8,669 bases of DNA, from positions 1 through 8,669 of the forward strand of contig JAEWMM010000106.1 in the NCBI GenBank assembly GCA_023457175.1, written 5' to 3'. Shown piece by piece: positions 1-6,720 of this stretch. A program made the translations under genes and the position numbers. Source of the DNA: Bacillota bacterium (GTDB lineage Bacteria; Bacillota; Clostridia; Oscillospirales; Ruminococcaceae). The notes under the pieces were generated by a model. It was not told the DNA's origin, made no database searches, and was given only the letters and a program-made list of their open reading frames with translations. Each line of letters starts with the position of its first letter. Positions within the stretch are counted from its first letter, which is position 1.

Positions 1-638
1 AAATTTACCGGGTGGGTCTGCCGTCAATTTTTATGCAGACCATCGGCGCGGTTATGACCTTTGGCATGAATAAAATACTTATCATGTTTTCGGCGACGGC
101 GGTTTCGGTGTTCGGCATCTATTTTAAGCTCCAAAGCTTTGTGTTTATGCCGGTGTTCGGCCTGACCAGCGGTATGATTCCGATTGTAGGCTACAATTAC
201 GGCGCGCGCAACCGCGAACGCATTGTGCAAACCGTTAAGCTGGCCTGCCTGATGGCGCTGACCATTGCGGCGGCGGGGTTTGCGCTGTTTCAGATCTTTC
301 CGGGACTGTTGCTGGATCGGCTCTTTCACGCGTCGGAGGCGATGCTGGCCATCGGGGTGCCCGCGCTGCGGATTATCAGCCTGCATTTTCTTTTAGCGGC
401 AGTTTCAATCATCCTCTCAAGCGCGTTTCAGGCGCTCGGAAAAGGCATGTACAGCCTGATGATGTCAATTTCGCGCCAGCTTGTGGTGCTGCTGCCGGCG
501 GCCTATCTGCTGGGGAAATTTATTTCGCTCGACGCCGTCTGGCTTTCGTTCCCGATAGCGGAAATCGTTTCGGTGACATTGGCGCTCGTCCTGTACCGGG
601 GCTTGTACGAAAAAGAGATCAAACCCTTAAAGAATTAA
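1..638 (+). CDS. MATE-family multidrug/Na+ efflux transporter, C-terminal half (5' end outside window)
   Basis: The reading frame is open to the left edge (residues I-Y-R precede the GTG at 12), so this is the 3' part of a longer gene and the GTG is not its start. About 211 residues remain, against roughly 450 for the family, so about half is visible. The segment starting GLPSIFMQTIGAVMTFGMNK and the loop containing FGLTSGMIPIVGYNYGARNR are typical of the second six-helix bundle of MATE transporters; several hydrophobic helices follow, and a short charged tail (YEKEIKPLKN) ends in TAA. MATE proteins export cationic drugs or metabolites across the cytoplasmic membrane using a Na+ or H+ gradient; the substrate cannot be told here. 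It is convergent with the c-di-GMP sensor gene and ends 54 bases from it. The family call is firm; the subfamily is not assigned. Confidence 0.93.
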   Translation, partial: IYRVGLPSIFMQTIGAVMTFGMNKILIMFSATAVSVFGIYFKLQSFVFMPVFGLTSGMIPIVGYNYGARNRERIVQTVKLACLMALTIAAAGFALFQIFPGLLLDRLFHASEAMLAIGVPALRIISLHFLLAAVSIILSSAFQALGKGMYSLMMSISRQLVVLLPAAYLLGKFISLDAVWLSFPIAEIVSVTLALVLYRGLYEKEIKPLKN

Positions 639-640
639 AA

Positions 641-662
641 CACGTTTTAACCACGTTTTAAC
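641..662. repeat. Tandem 11-bp direct repeat
   Basis: Two exact head-to-tail copies of CACGTTTTAAC (641-651 and 652-662) lie between the MATE stop codon and the terminator hairpin. The second copy runs into the left arm of the hairpin. Possibly replication slippage; no function is assigned. Confidence 0.8.
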
Positions 663-691
663 GCGGCTGTAGTTGCAGCCGCGTTTGGCTT
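660..691 (+). terminator. Hairpin terminator between convergent genes
   Basis: A perfect 10-bp stem (AACGCGGCTG at 660-669 with CAGCCGCGTT at 676-685) encloses a 6-base loop. On the + strand it is followed by a broken T-run (TTTGGCTTTT), giving a moderate intrinsic terminator for the MATE gene. On the minus strand the stem lies just past the stop of the c-di-GMP gene, but only a distant T-rich stretch follows, so termination in that direction is less certain. Confidence 0.65.
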
Positions 692-692
692 T

Positions 693-3600
693 TCAGGATA
701 TAAACGCATCGATGTCGGCCGCCTGACGCGCAGCCGTTACAGCGGCGATAACCGCCTGCGGAATGGGCGCAATTTCAAACGCGGGCTTGGCGATGAAAAA
801 GCCCTGCACATATTGCACGCCGCCGGCGATAACCGTTTTAAGCTCCTCCTCAGTCTCGACCCCCTCGGCGAGGACGGCGACGTGATGCTTTTGGGCGGCT
901 GCAACGATACGCCTCAGGGTGGCCTGGCGCTTTTTATCCTTATCTATGCCGGAGATCAGCGAAATATCAAGTTTGATCAGCGTCGGGGCAATGTAATGCA
1001 GCGCCGCCTCGTTGTCAAAGCCGACACCATAATCGTCAATGGTCAGCAGGCCGCCCCACCGCTTGAGAATTTCCTTCTTCATGTGGATGCAGTCCTGATT
1101 ATCCCGCCCGCTGGCCATAATTTCGATTGAGATGCGATGCAGATAGGGGGCGAAGCGCCGTTCGAAGGCGAGCATGTCCGAATAGTTTAAAATCTGGCTG
1201 TTGATCGAGTTGATGAACACCCGTTCATTTTTTCCGACAATCTGCTGATTGATGAGCGTGACAAAGGCTTCCATGGCGCCAAACATTGAAATGCGCTCCA
1301 TTTGGTAGAGCTTGGCGTGCACCTGCGCCATATGGAATACGTCATAGGGGGAATAATCACAGGCTATCTGAGGCCGCATCAGCATTTCGTAGCCGTATAT
1401 CTTGCCGGTTTTCACCGACAGAATGGGCTGCAATGCAAATCTAAAAAGATTGCCGCGGATGAGCCGCGCAATGGGTTCGTAGCCGTCCAGCGCACCGGCG
1501 GCCTCGCAGTATGCAATGGGATCAAATTCCCGAAAGCTGCCCTTGACACCGTGCTTGACGTTATACATGGCGAAATCGGCAAAGCGCAAAAGCTCGTCGC
1601 CCGAAGCGGCGTCGTCCGGATACCAGGCCAGCCCGCTTGAAACGTCGATCGGGCAGGCGCTGCCATCGGGAAGCAACAGCTGCTTATGGCGGATGGCGGC
1701 GCGCGTTTCCTCCAGAATTCCCCTAATCTCCTCCTTTGAAGCATAGCCATACAGCAGCATGTAAAATTCGTCGCCCGAGCGTCTGGCCACCAGCGCATTG
1801 TGCCGGGCGCAGTCCGCCAGGCATTCGGCAAAGGCCTTAATATAGCTGTCGCCAAAGTCGTGCCCGAAGTTGTCGTGAATTTTTTTCAGATTATCAAGAT
1901 GCCACATCACAAGCGCGGCGGTCTTCAAGTTTTGCAGGTGCAGCAGACGCATCAAATGCGCGCGGAAGGCGCGCAGATTATAAAGATTGGTCAGCGCGTC
2001 ATAATCGCGTTCATATTCCATTTTCTGCTTGGACACGACGTCGTCGGTTATGTCCGATATGGCCCCCAAAAGCTTTCCGCCCTGCTCCGCGATGTTCATC
2101 TGCATCCAGCGGGCCTTGCCGCCGCGGTCAAAAAGCTGAAATATCATCTCGCTTCTTTCAAAGATATACGGGCTCAGCGACAGCATGCGCTTTTCAAAAT
2201 CGCTGCGGTCAAGATAGATATAATCCTTTTCGGGGCGCTCGGGCCAGTCGAGAATACTGCACAGATTACTTGAGCAGAATACCCTGCTGCGGCTGAGGTC
2301 GTATTCAAATACCCCCACTGAAATTTGCGTCATGGCAAATATTTTGGCAATCTTTTCAGAAGCGCTTGCCACCGCATAGCTGAGCGTCTCGAACGAGACC
2401 GCCAGCTCATCCAGCTCAACAATGTTGGTCTTTTTCAGATGAATCGGCTCGGCGGGGTCGCTTTGCTTGAGGCTGGCTACCATTGCGCTGACGGGACCGG
2501 TGACCGATTTGCCGATAATCAATACGCCTGTTATGCCTAAAAGCAACGCGATGAAAAATGAAACATGCGCGAGCGCGCTGATTTTATTGGAAAATTGGAG
2601 CAGGTCGTCCTGCGCAACCATGCCGATGACAGCCCACTGCTGATCATAAAACGGCGTATTGACCTTATAAAGCTCCAGTGGATGGATGGCGCCGACGACC
2701 TGCCCGCCGTGGACGTCGCCGACCAAATAAACGTTGCTTCGCACCGCCTTTGCCACAGAGACGGTCTCCGTCTGGCCGAAACGGTGCTTAAAAAGCGGTC
2801 CGCTTGTAAAGACGCTGCGGTAAGACGCCCCGCTGTCTGAAGAGACGCCTAAAAAGTACGAGGCGTTCTGGCTGCCGCTCAGATCATGATACCGCATTTT
2901 ACCGGCAAGCTGCGCCTCGGACACTTCCACCCCAAAAACGCCGATGACCGTACCGTCGGCGGCGATGAGCGGCACCGAGTAGGTGATGACGCCAATATCG
3001 TTGACGCTCAGCGAAAAGCGCTCGCTCCAGTAACCAAAGTCGGCGCTTTGCCCGCCGGTATGCGCTTTGGCGGCATTGAGCGGCGCAAAGAAAAACTGCG
3101 CCTGCACGGCCGTCTCGCCAATAAAAGTAAAGCCGGCCGCCCAGTAACGGTCAAGCGCGATACTCAAGCTTCGGGCGAGATCCGGCATGCCGCGTTCCAG
3201 CAGAAGGTTGCTGTTATCGGGCGAACGGTCAAGGTGGTCAAACTGGCGGATATAACATCCGGCGCGCACAACGGCGCCCTGATCCGCCGCTTCGGCGGCG
3301 GGCCCGTCGAGCACCAGAAAGATGCCGTTTGCCGCGTTGCGGTACAGCATGCCGACAATATCGGCCGAGACATCCGCAATAATTTTTCGGTTAAGCGCCG
3401 GCGACGTCGAAATATCCGCAATATCGGCGCCGTTTTCGGCAAGCGAAGCATATATCTTTTGCAGCAGAAATTCCCTGTCCTCATCCAGCGCCATGCACTT
3501 GTGCAGAATATCGCTTTGAATATCCTGCTGCCTGTTTAAAACCTTTTCGCTGAAAATATCATACGCATTGGCTTCAATGCGTCCGATAATGTTATATTGC

Positions 3601-3719
3601 CAAAACATCAGGGTGTAAAGGGCCGACTGCACGAGAATTACAACGATGCCCGGCAGCATGATGCGCGCAAGAATGGTGCTTTTGCCGAATGCTGTGCTTT
3701 TATCAAGTTTTTCAGGCAT
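693..3719 (-). CDS. Membrane-bound dCache-HAMP-PAS-GGDEF-EAL c-di-GMP signalling protein, predicted phosphodiesterase
   Basis: A 1008-residue sensor. Layout: transmembrane helix about 18-40; extracellular dCache-like domain about 41-376 (with YSVPLIAADGTVIGVFGVEV, typical of Cache); second helix about 381-403; HAMP about 404-456; PAS about 457-563; GGDEF about 571-733; EAL about 750-990. The GGDEF site is degenerate: the signature is SGDEF (648-652), the first metal-binding Asp (PleD D327) is His607, the guanine-binding Asn (PleD N335) is His615, and the inhibitory RxxD site reads RHNA. The EAL site keeps the residues needed for catalysis: E778 (motif EML), N840, E866, D895-D896, K916, E952, E955 and Q972. 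Cyclase activity is therefore doubtful, while c-di-GMP hydrolysis to pGpG is plausible, perhaps with GGDEF acting as a regulatory GTP-binding domain. The ATG at 3719 has AAAGGTGG (3727-3734) 7 bases upstream. It follows the solute-binding protein gene by 56 bases without an evident promoter between, suggesting co-transcription and a shared ligand. The domain assignment is strong; the ligand is unknown. Confidence 0.93.
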   Translation of the reverse strand: MPEKLDKSTAFGKSTILARIMLPGIVVILVQSALYTLMFWQYNIIGRIEANAYDIFSEKVLNRQQDIQSDILHKCMALDEDREFLLQKIYASLAENGADIADISTSPALNRKIIADVSADIVGMLYRNAANGIFLVLDGPAAEAADQGAVVRAGCYIRQFDHLDRSPDNSNLLLERGMPDLARSLSIALDRYWAAGFTFIGETAVQAQFFFAPLNAAKAHTGGQSADFGYWSERFSLSVNDIGVITYSVPLIAADGTVIGVFGVEVSEAQLAGKMRYHDLSGSQNASYFLGVSSDSGASYRSVFTSGPLFKHRFGQTETVSVAKAVRSNVYLVGDVHGGQVVGAIHPLELYKVNTPFYDQQWAVIGMVAQDDLLQFSNKISALAHVSFFIALLLGITGVLIIGKSVTGPVSAMVASLKQSDPAEPIHLKKTNIVELDELAVSFETLSYAVASASEKIAKIFAMTQISVGVFEYDLSRSRVFCSSNLCSILDWPERPEKDYIYLDRSDFEKRMLSLSPYIFERSEMIFQLFDRGGKARWMQMNIAEQGGKLLGAISDITDDVVSKQKMEYERDYDALTNLYNLRAFRAHLMRLLHLQNLKTAALVMWHLDNLKKIHDNFGHDFGDSYIKAFAECLADCARHNALVARRSGDEFYMLLYGYASKEEIRGILEETRAAIRHKQLLLPDGSACPIDVSSGLAWYPDDAASGDELLRFADFAMYNVKHGVKGSFREFDPIAYCEAAGALDGYEPIARLIRGNLFRFALQPILSVKTGKIYGYEMLMRPQIACDYSPYDVFHMAQVHAKLYQMERISMFGAMEAFVTLINQQIVGKNERVFINSINSQILNYSDMLAFERRFAPYLHRISIEIMASGRDNQDCIHMKKEILKRWGGLLTIDDYGVGFDNEAALHYIAPTLIKLDISLISGIDKDKKRQATLRRIVAAAQKHHVAVLAEGVETEEELKTVIAGGVQYVQGFFIAKPAFEIAPIPQAVIAAVTAARQAADIDAFIS

Positions 3720-3775
3720 TTACAATCCACCTTTAACCTGAACCGGAGCGCATTACCGCCCGGATATCAGTCAGA

Positions 3776-5233
3776 CTATTTTCCGGCAGCTGCTTCGCGC
3801 AGTGCGCGCTCAAAATCCGACAGCCACAACTCAAAATGCGCATCGCCCAAATAGGGTTCAAGCGCGGCCTCGCGGTCAACGCCCAAATGCACTTGAGCGG
3901 TTATGGCGGCCAGATCATGATCGGCCTGCGCCTGCATGGCATTGCTTGCAATGCTCCGGCAGGCATAGCTGCTTTCAGAAACAGCATTGGTGAAAAAATG
4001 ATAGCGCCCCGACATCTCCATGCCCACCCTGAGCGTGTCTTCTACAACGGGCAGCAGCTCAAGCTTTTCTCTGGCAGCCACCGTTTTCAGCAGGTCGCCG
4101 TTATTTGCGGCTTTTTGCACGGGCAAATAGCCGGTGCAGGCTGAAAATCGGATGTTCTGCGCCGGTTCGGTGAACCATTTTAAAAACGTTATAGCGGCTT
4201 GCTCGGTACGTTTGTCAGACTTTGCAACCGCCATACCGGCGCCCTGCTGAACCGCATAGCGCTCACAGCCCGCAAAGTTGGGCAGGGGAAACACCTTGGC
4301 TGTGATGGGGTAGGTGCTGCCGTCCGCACGGGTGACGGCGCTTGGGAAATAGGAGCAGCCGCTGGAAGAGCCGACAAACGCGATAATATCGCCGGTCTTG
4401 GCGTCGTCGCTTCTAAAGCGGCCCAGCGATGCAAAATGTCCGCTGACATAGGGGATATAATAGCTGTTCCACAGGCGGCGCAGGACGCTGCGGTCAAGAT
4501 TCAAAGAGAATGCGCCGTTCTCGACCTGCATCAGCGGAGAGCCGAGCTGGGCGCAGCCGACCAGCAGGTAATTGGACATCGAATCCCGTCCGAAAAACGC
4601 TTTGCCGTCGTTGGGTGCGTCGGTCAGGGCGTCGGTGTACCGGTAATATTTTGCGGCTGTATCGACGATGCCTTCCCATGTGTTCAAATCCTGCTCGCTG
4701 ATATTGCAGGCGGCGGCAAAGGGTGCAAAATCGGTCATGTTCACAAACAGCACTTCGGTAGATTTGGCGACGGGAAACAGGAAAATGCTGCTTGGGCCGG
4801 AGAAATTGCCCTCGGAGAGATAGGCTTCAACATATTTTGACCGCTCCTGTTAAGAAAGGTATGCGGCCATATCGGCCAGATGCCCCACGGCATAAAGATC
4901 AAAGGCGTAATCGGCATAGGCTGAAAAAATATCCGGCATGGCGCCGGAGCCAATTTTATGCTCGGCGGCGTCTTTTACGGCATTGCGCAGATTATCGACG
5001 CTTCCCTTGCTGTATGCTTCGATAAAAATACCCTCGCGTGAGCCGACCGTCTCGTTAAATGCCGACACCAGGTCTGAAAATACTTGAAGCTGAACGCCGC
5101 TATAATAATGCCATATGGTCAGGGAGACGGGCGGCGCCGGCTCTTTGGCGGCACAGCCTGCCGCGCCCAAGCCCATTAGTAATGCCAGCAGTGTCGCCAA
5201 CAGCCTGTATAATATTTCCATAGACAATACCAT
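3776..5233 (-). pseudogene. Extracellular solute-binding lipoprotein (family 1 type) interrupted by an in-frame TAA
   Basis: Two open segments lie in the same frame, separated only by TAA at 4850-4852: codons 1-127 (5233-4853) and codons 129-485 (4849-3779), then TAG. The N-terminal part has a hydrophobic signal peptide ending in a lipobox-like GAAGC (Cys27), then LTIWHYYSG, the usual start of a family 1 binding protein. After the stop the frame continues without loss as QERSKYVEAYLSEGNF and the typical PVAKSTEVLFVN; the C-terminal half has the family's GAGMAVAKSDKRTEQAA and TGYLPV elements. Intact length would be about 485 residues, normal for the family. It would be a membrane-anchored ligand receptor outside the cell. 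No permease or ATPase gene is adjacent; the downstream gene is a Cache-domain c-di-GMP sensor. The start is uncertain: ATG 5233 has a purine run (AGAAAG) directly against it, and ATG 5221 is also possible. Restart at the ATG at 4753 would lack the signal peptide. A sequencing error or strain-specific nonsense mutation are the alternatives. Confidence 0.85.
4850..4852 (-). other. In-frame internal stop codon (TAA) in the solute-binding protein gene
   Basis: Codon 128 reads TAA between MAAYLS and QERSKYVEAYL. The frame before and after is the same (5233, 4852 and 3778 differ by multiples of three), so this is a single-codon interruption, not a frameshift. Single-base routes to a sense codon include GAA, CAA and AAA; Glu would fit the acidic stretch common at this place. 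TAA ends the HD gene and the MATE gene here, so general TAA reassignment is unlikely. Confidence 0.9.
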
Positions 5234-5478
5234 CTTTCTGACAAATATAGTCGCTTAACTTTAAAAGCGCTTGTAGTTGCGCGCATACGCGAATATTTTT
5301 CATGATGCAGGGCTGACGCCTGACGGACAGAACAACGCGGCAGCGCGGGGAAACAGGCCGCAAAGCGGGTGTTTTGAAGCGAGGGGACGATAGGCCCGCA
5401 ATAATCTGTTTGCACAACCAAAAACCGTCTATAGCAAAGCGAAGGAATCTAAAGATGAAAAGCGGCTGCGGCAGCTTT
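5234..5478 (-). other. Long untranslated leader of the solute-binding protein/c-di-GMP unit
   Basis: About 245 bases separate the predicted start site (near 5478) from the first start codon. I see no convincing gene and no riboswitch I can name. Only short GC stems are visible, such as GCTG/CAGC near the predicted 5' end and CGCG/CGCG at 5280-5291. The length is unusual for a simple leader and leaves room for an unrecognised regulatory RNA element. Confidence 0.4.
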
Positions 5479-5484
5479 TGGGAT

Positions 5485-5513
5485 ATTATACCGCAAAAAT
5501 AGGAACAATTCAA
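5485..5513 (-). promoter_or_regulatory. Predicted sigma-A promoter for the solute-binding protein gene
   Basis: On the minus strand: -35 TTGAAT (5508-5513), 17-base spacer, and a perfect -10 TATAAT (5485-5490). The sequence around the -10 (TTTTTGCGGTATAATA) matches, with one difference, the element in front of the HD gene. It is the only good promoter seen upstream of 5233. The start site would be near 5478. Confidence 0.65.
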
Positions 5514-5520
5514 CGAGAAT

Positions 5521-5547
5521 ACCGATAAATCAGGAATATTTATCGGT
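5521..5547. repeat. Inverted repeat A, 10-bp arms, just upstream of the promoter
   Basis: ACCGATAAAT (5521-5530) and ATTTATCGGT (5538-5547) are perfect inverted copies around a 7-base centre. It begins 8 bases upstream of the -35 of the minus-strand promoter, a suitable place for an activator or operator site. The ligand protein is unknown. Confidence 0.75.
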
Positions 5548-5621
5548 GAAAATAAATATGTGTCATTCGAGTTTTCACCCAAATGACACATGCAAAATCG
5601 AATAGCTGCTAAACGGTGAAA
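5545..5621. repeat. GGTGAAA-type inverted/direct repeat set B
   Basis: GGTGAAAA (5545-5552) is complementary to TTTTCACC (5572-5579), and a second copy GGTGAAA (5615-5621) can pair with the same middle arm (TTTCACC, 5573-5579). The first copy overlaps inverted repeat A by three bases, and the middle arm lies in the loop of repeat C. So these pairings exclude one another if the region is RNA, or form three half-sites if bound as DNA. Confidence 0.6.
5558..5591. repeat. Inverted repeat C, 10-bp arms
   Basis: ATGTGTCATT (5558-5567) and AATGACACAT (5582-5591) are perfect inverted copies with a 14-base centre. No T-run follows on either strand, so it does not look like an intrinsic terminator. 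It may be a protein-binding site. Confidence 0.75.
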
Positions 5622-5626
5622 TAGCG

Positions 5627-5679
5627 GGACTGTTTGGGCTGCGGCGGCGCATGTAACGCGACCGCAGTCCAAACAGTCC
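5627..5679. repeat. Long hairpin, 18-bp arms
   Basis: Bases 5627-5644 pair with 5662-5679 (11 bp, one G-T position, then 6 bp), with a 17-base loop. In + strand RNA the odd position is a G-U pair; in minus-strand RNA it is an A-C mismatch. No gene lies on the + strand here. It sits 31 bases past the stop of the small membrane-protein gene and may halt transcription from that operon, but it lacks a clear T-run. Confidence 0.7.
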
Positions 5680-5680
5680 G

Positions 5681-5704
5681 CCGGCTTATGCGCTGTTTAG
5701 CCGG
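5681..5704 (-). terminator. Short inverted repeat after the HD/membrane-protein operon
   Basis: CCGGCT (5681-5686) and AGCCGG (5699-5704) form a 6-bp stem with a 12-base loop, 5 bases past the stop codon of the small membrane-protein gene. The long hairpin at 5627-5679 follows directly. The two together are the best candidate for the operon's end, but neither has a good T-run, so the call is weak. Confidence 0.35.
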
Positions 5705-5709
5705 TGCCG

Positions 5710-5961
5710 TCAATCAATGTCTTCGCCAAGAAAGATGCGCCAGACAAGGTAGACCCAGGACGCGATAAAGACCAGCGCCACAAGCGGCGCAAGCTTTTTA
5801 AAAAGCCGGGCAAACCATGTGCCGATCATCAGGCCCAGCGTAACAAGACAGGTTTTAAAAATGGCCCAGTCCAATACGCTGAAATGAGCGGCGCGGCTGA
5901 GCATAAACGCCGTCAGCTCATCCCATTTTTTGCAGTGAAGCTTGCTGAATTCTCTTTGCAT
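5710..5961 (-). CDS. Small two-helix membrane protein, function unknown
   Basis: An 83-residue protein. A short polar N-terminus (MQREFSKLHCKKWDEL) is followed by two hydrophobic segments, about residues 32-50 and 57-78, joined by a short basic turn (FARLFKK), and an acidic tail (GEDID). The layout resembles small clostridial membrane proteins that are sometimes labelled as phosphate-transporter permeases, a label I would not trust. The ATG at 5961 is chosen because AAAGGAG lies 8 bases upstream; the GTG at 5970 would sit on top of that site. The gene begins 15 bases after the HD gene stop and is almost certainly co-transcribed with it. Function unknown. Confidence 0.72.
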   Translation of the reverse strand: MQREFSKLHCKKWDELTAFMLSRAAHFSVLDWAIFKTCLVTLGLMIGTWFARLFKKLAPLVALVFIASWVYLVWRIFLGEDID

Positions 5962-5976
5962 CGGTGACACTCCTTT

Positions 5977-6549
5977 TTATTTTATCGTCTGAAGGCGGCT
6001 TTCGACAAGATAGCTCGCCTCGATATCGCACAGGTGTAATTTGACCGCCAGAGGGTAACGCTCATAGGCCTTGGAGATGGCGAAGCTGCCGCCGCGCACC
6101 GCGTCGTCAAAGCCGCCCATATGCCAGCGGATGGCCATTGCCTCAGGGGCCTTTAGCCGAAAGAAGCGCTCGATCATGTAAACCGATTTTTCTCCGTGCC
6201 CGTAGGGGAAGCTGTCCTCCACCTGATAAAACGGCTGCTTCTCCCACTGGCCGGTCTGTTCGTTTTTAACATTCCGAGTAGAGACCTTGTAATAGTTGAC
6301 CTTGCATATGTCGTGCAGCAGGCCGCAGATGGCCAGACTTTCCGGCGGCTCGTCTTCATAGCGCAGCATCAGCTTGGCAACGTTGACGCTGTGGCTTAAA
6401 AGGCCGCCCTCGCAGGCCAAATGAAACCGCGTTGAGGCGGGCGCCGTAAAAAAATCGCTCTTATTTTCTAAAAAATTCAAAAGATCGCGCGCACCCTCGC
6501 GGGCTATGTACTGATGATATAGTTCCAAGAATTCCTGCTTTTGATCCAT
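5977..6549 (-). CDS. HD-domain metal-dependent phosphohydrolase-like protein
   Basis: A 190-residue cytoplasmic protein with an HD fold. Visible residues: H43 and H53 in FHLACEGGLLSHS, the H79-D80 pair in LLHDICK, H118 in GHGEKS, H143 in RWHMGG, and D175 in HLCDIEASYL. These match the metal-binding His/Asp set of HD phosphohydrolases, which act on nucleotides or nucleic-acid ends. The substrate is not known; the GGLLxHS element also recalls the HD part of YhaM-type 3'-5' exoribonucleases, but no OB-fold nucleic-acid domain is present. The ATG at 6549 is chosen because AGAGGTGG lies 5 bases upstream; the frame is open further upstream to 6792, but that part overlaps the promoter and has no ribosome binding site. 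It is the first gene of a two-gene operon with the small membrane protein and is divergent from the Rrf2 regulator. Confidence 0.88.
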   Translation of the reverse strand: MDQKQEFLELYHQYIAREGARDLLNFLENKSDFFTAPASTRFHLACEGGLLSHSVNVAKLMLRYEDEPPESLAICGLLHDICKVNYYKVSTRNVKNEQTGQWEKQPFYQVEDSFPYGHGEKSVYMIERFFRLKAPEAMAIRWHMGGFDDAVRGGSFAISKAYERYPLAVKLHLCDIEASYLVESRLQTIK

Positions 6550-6706
6550 GGGTTCCACCTCTTTAATCGGTAATGGCTGTTTGACTGCTGCGGTGTATAG
6601 ATGTAGCAGGCCGTCGGCGCATAAACGGGCCGCTTGTCCATAAAAAGGGAGCGGTCGCATTAAGCGGCGAGCCGTTGCGCATCTTCGCCGGTATAATAGC
6701 CGTCTT
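6550..6706 (-). other. Leader of the HD gene
   Basis: About 157 bases lie between the predicted start site, in the loop of the palindrome, and the ATG at 6549. I see no riboswitch or attenuator in it. An in-frame ATG at 6660 has no ribosome binding site. Confidence 0.4.
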
Positions 6707-6720
6707 ACGGCTATTATACC
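6690..6720. repeat. Near-perfect 31-bp palindrome over the HD-gene promoter
   Basis: GGTATAATAGCCGT (6690-6703) and ACGGCTATTATACC (6707-6720) are exact inverted copies around a 3-base centre (CTT). Each arm carries TATAAT, reading outward-in on opposite strands. The right arm supplies the -10 of the minus-strand promoter and the centre falls at its expected start site, the usual place for a repressor operator. No T-run follows, so a terminator is unlikely. A hairpin at the 5' end of the transcript, protecting it from decay, is an alternative. Confidence 0.85.

Noticed and set aside
2886..3539. 217-codon + strand frame opposite the sensor gene
   Set aside because: Antisense to the Cache domain; its composition is an artefact of the opposite strand's codons.
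4199..4840. 213-codon + strand frame opposite the binding-protein gene
   Set aside because: Antisense to well-supported coding sequence, without ribosome binding site or family features; GC-rich genes often leave such frames open.
4850..4852. Genome-wide reassignment of TAA to an amino acid
   Set aside because: TAA ends the HD gene and the MATE gene at the expected family lengths, so it works as a stop here.
4741..4953. Frameshift as the cause of the split solute-binding protein; a separate minus-strand frame bridges the break
   Set aside because: The two halves are in the same frame, and the bridging frame encodes nothing resembling the family. One TAA explains the break.
5100..5672. 190-codon minus-strand frame overlapping the binding-protein start and the non-coding region
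   Set aside because: It crosses the predicted promoter and the inverted repeats, runs out of frame into the real gene, and has no recognisable protein features.
6692..6697. A + strand promoter from the left-arm TATAAT of the palindrome
   Set aside because: No -35-like hexamer at a suitable distance upstream and no TG extension; the TATAAT is there because the arm mirrors the other one.
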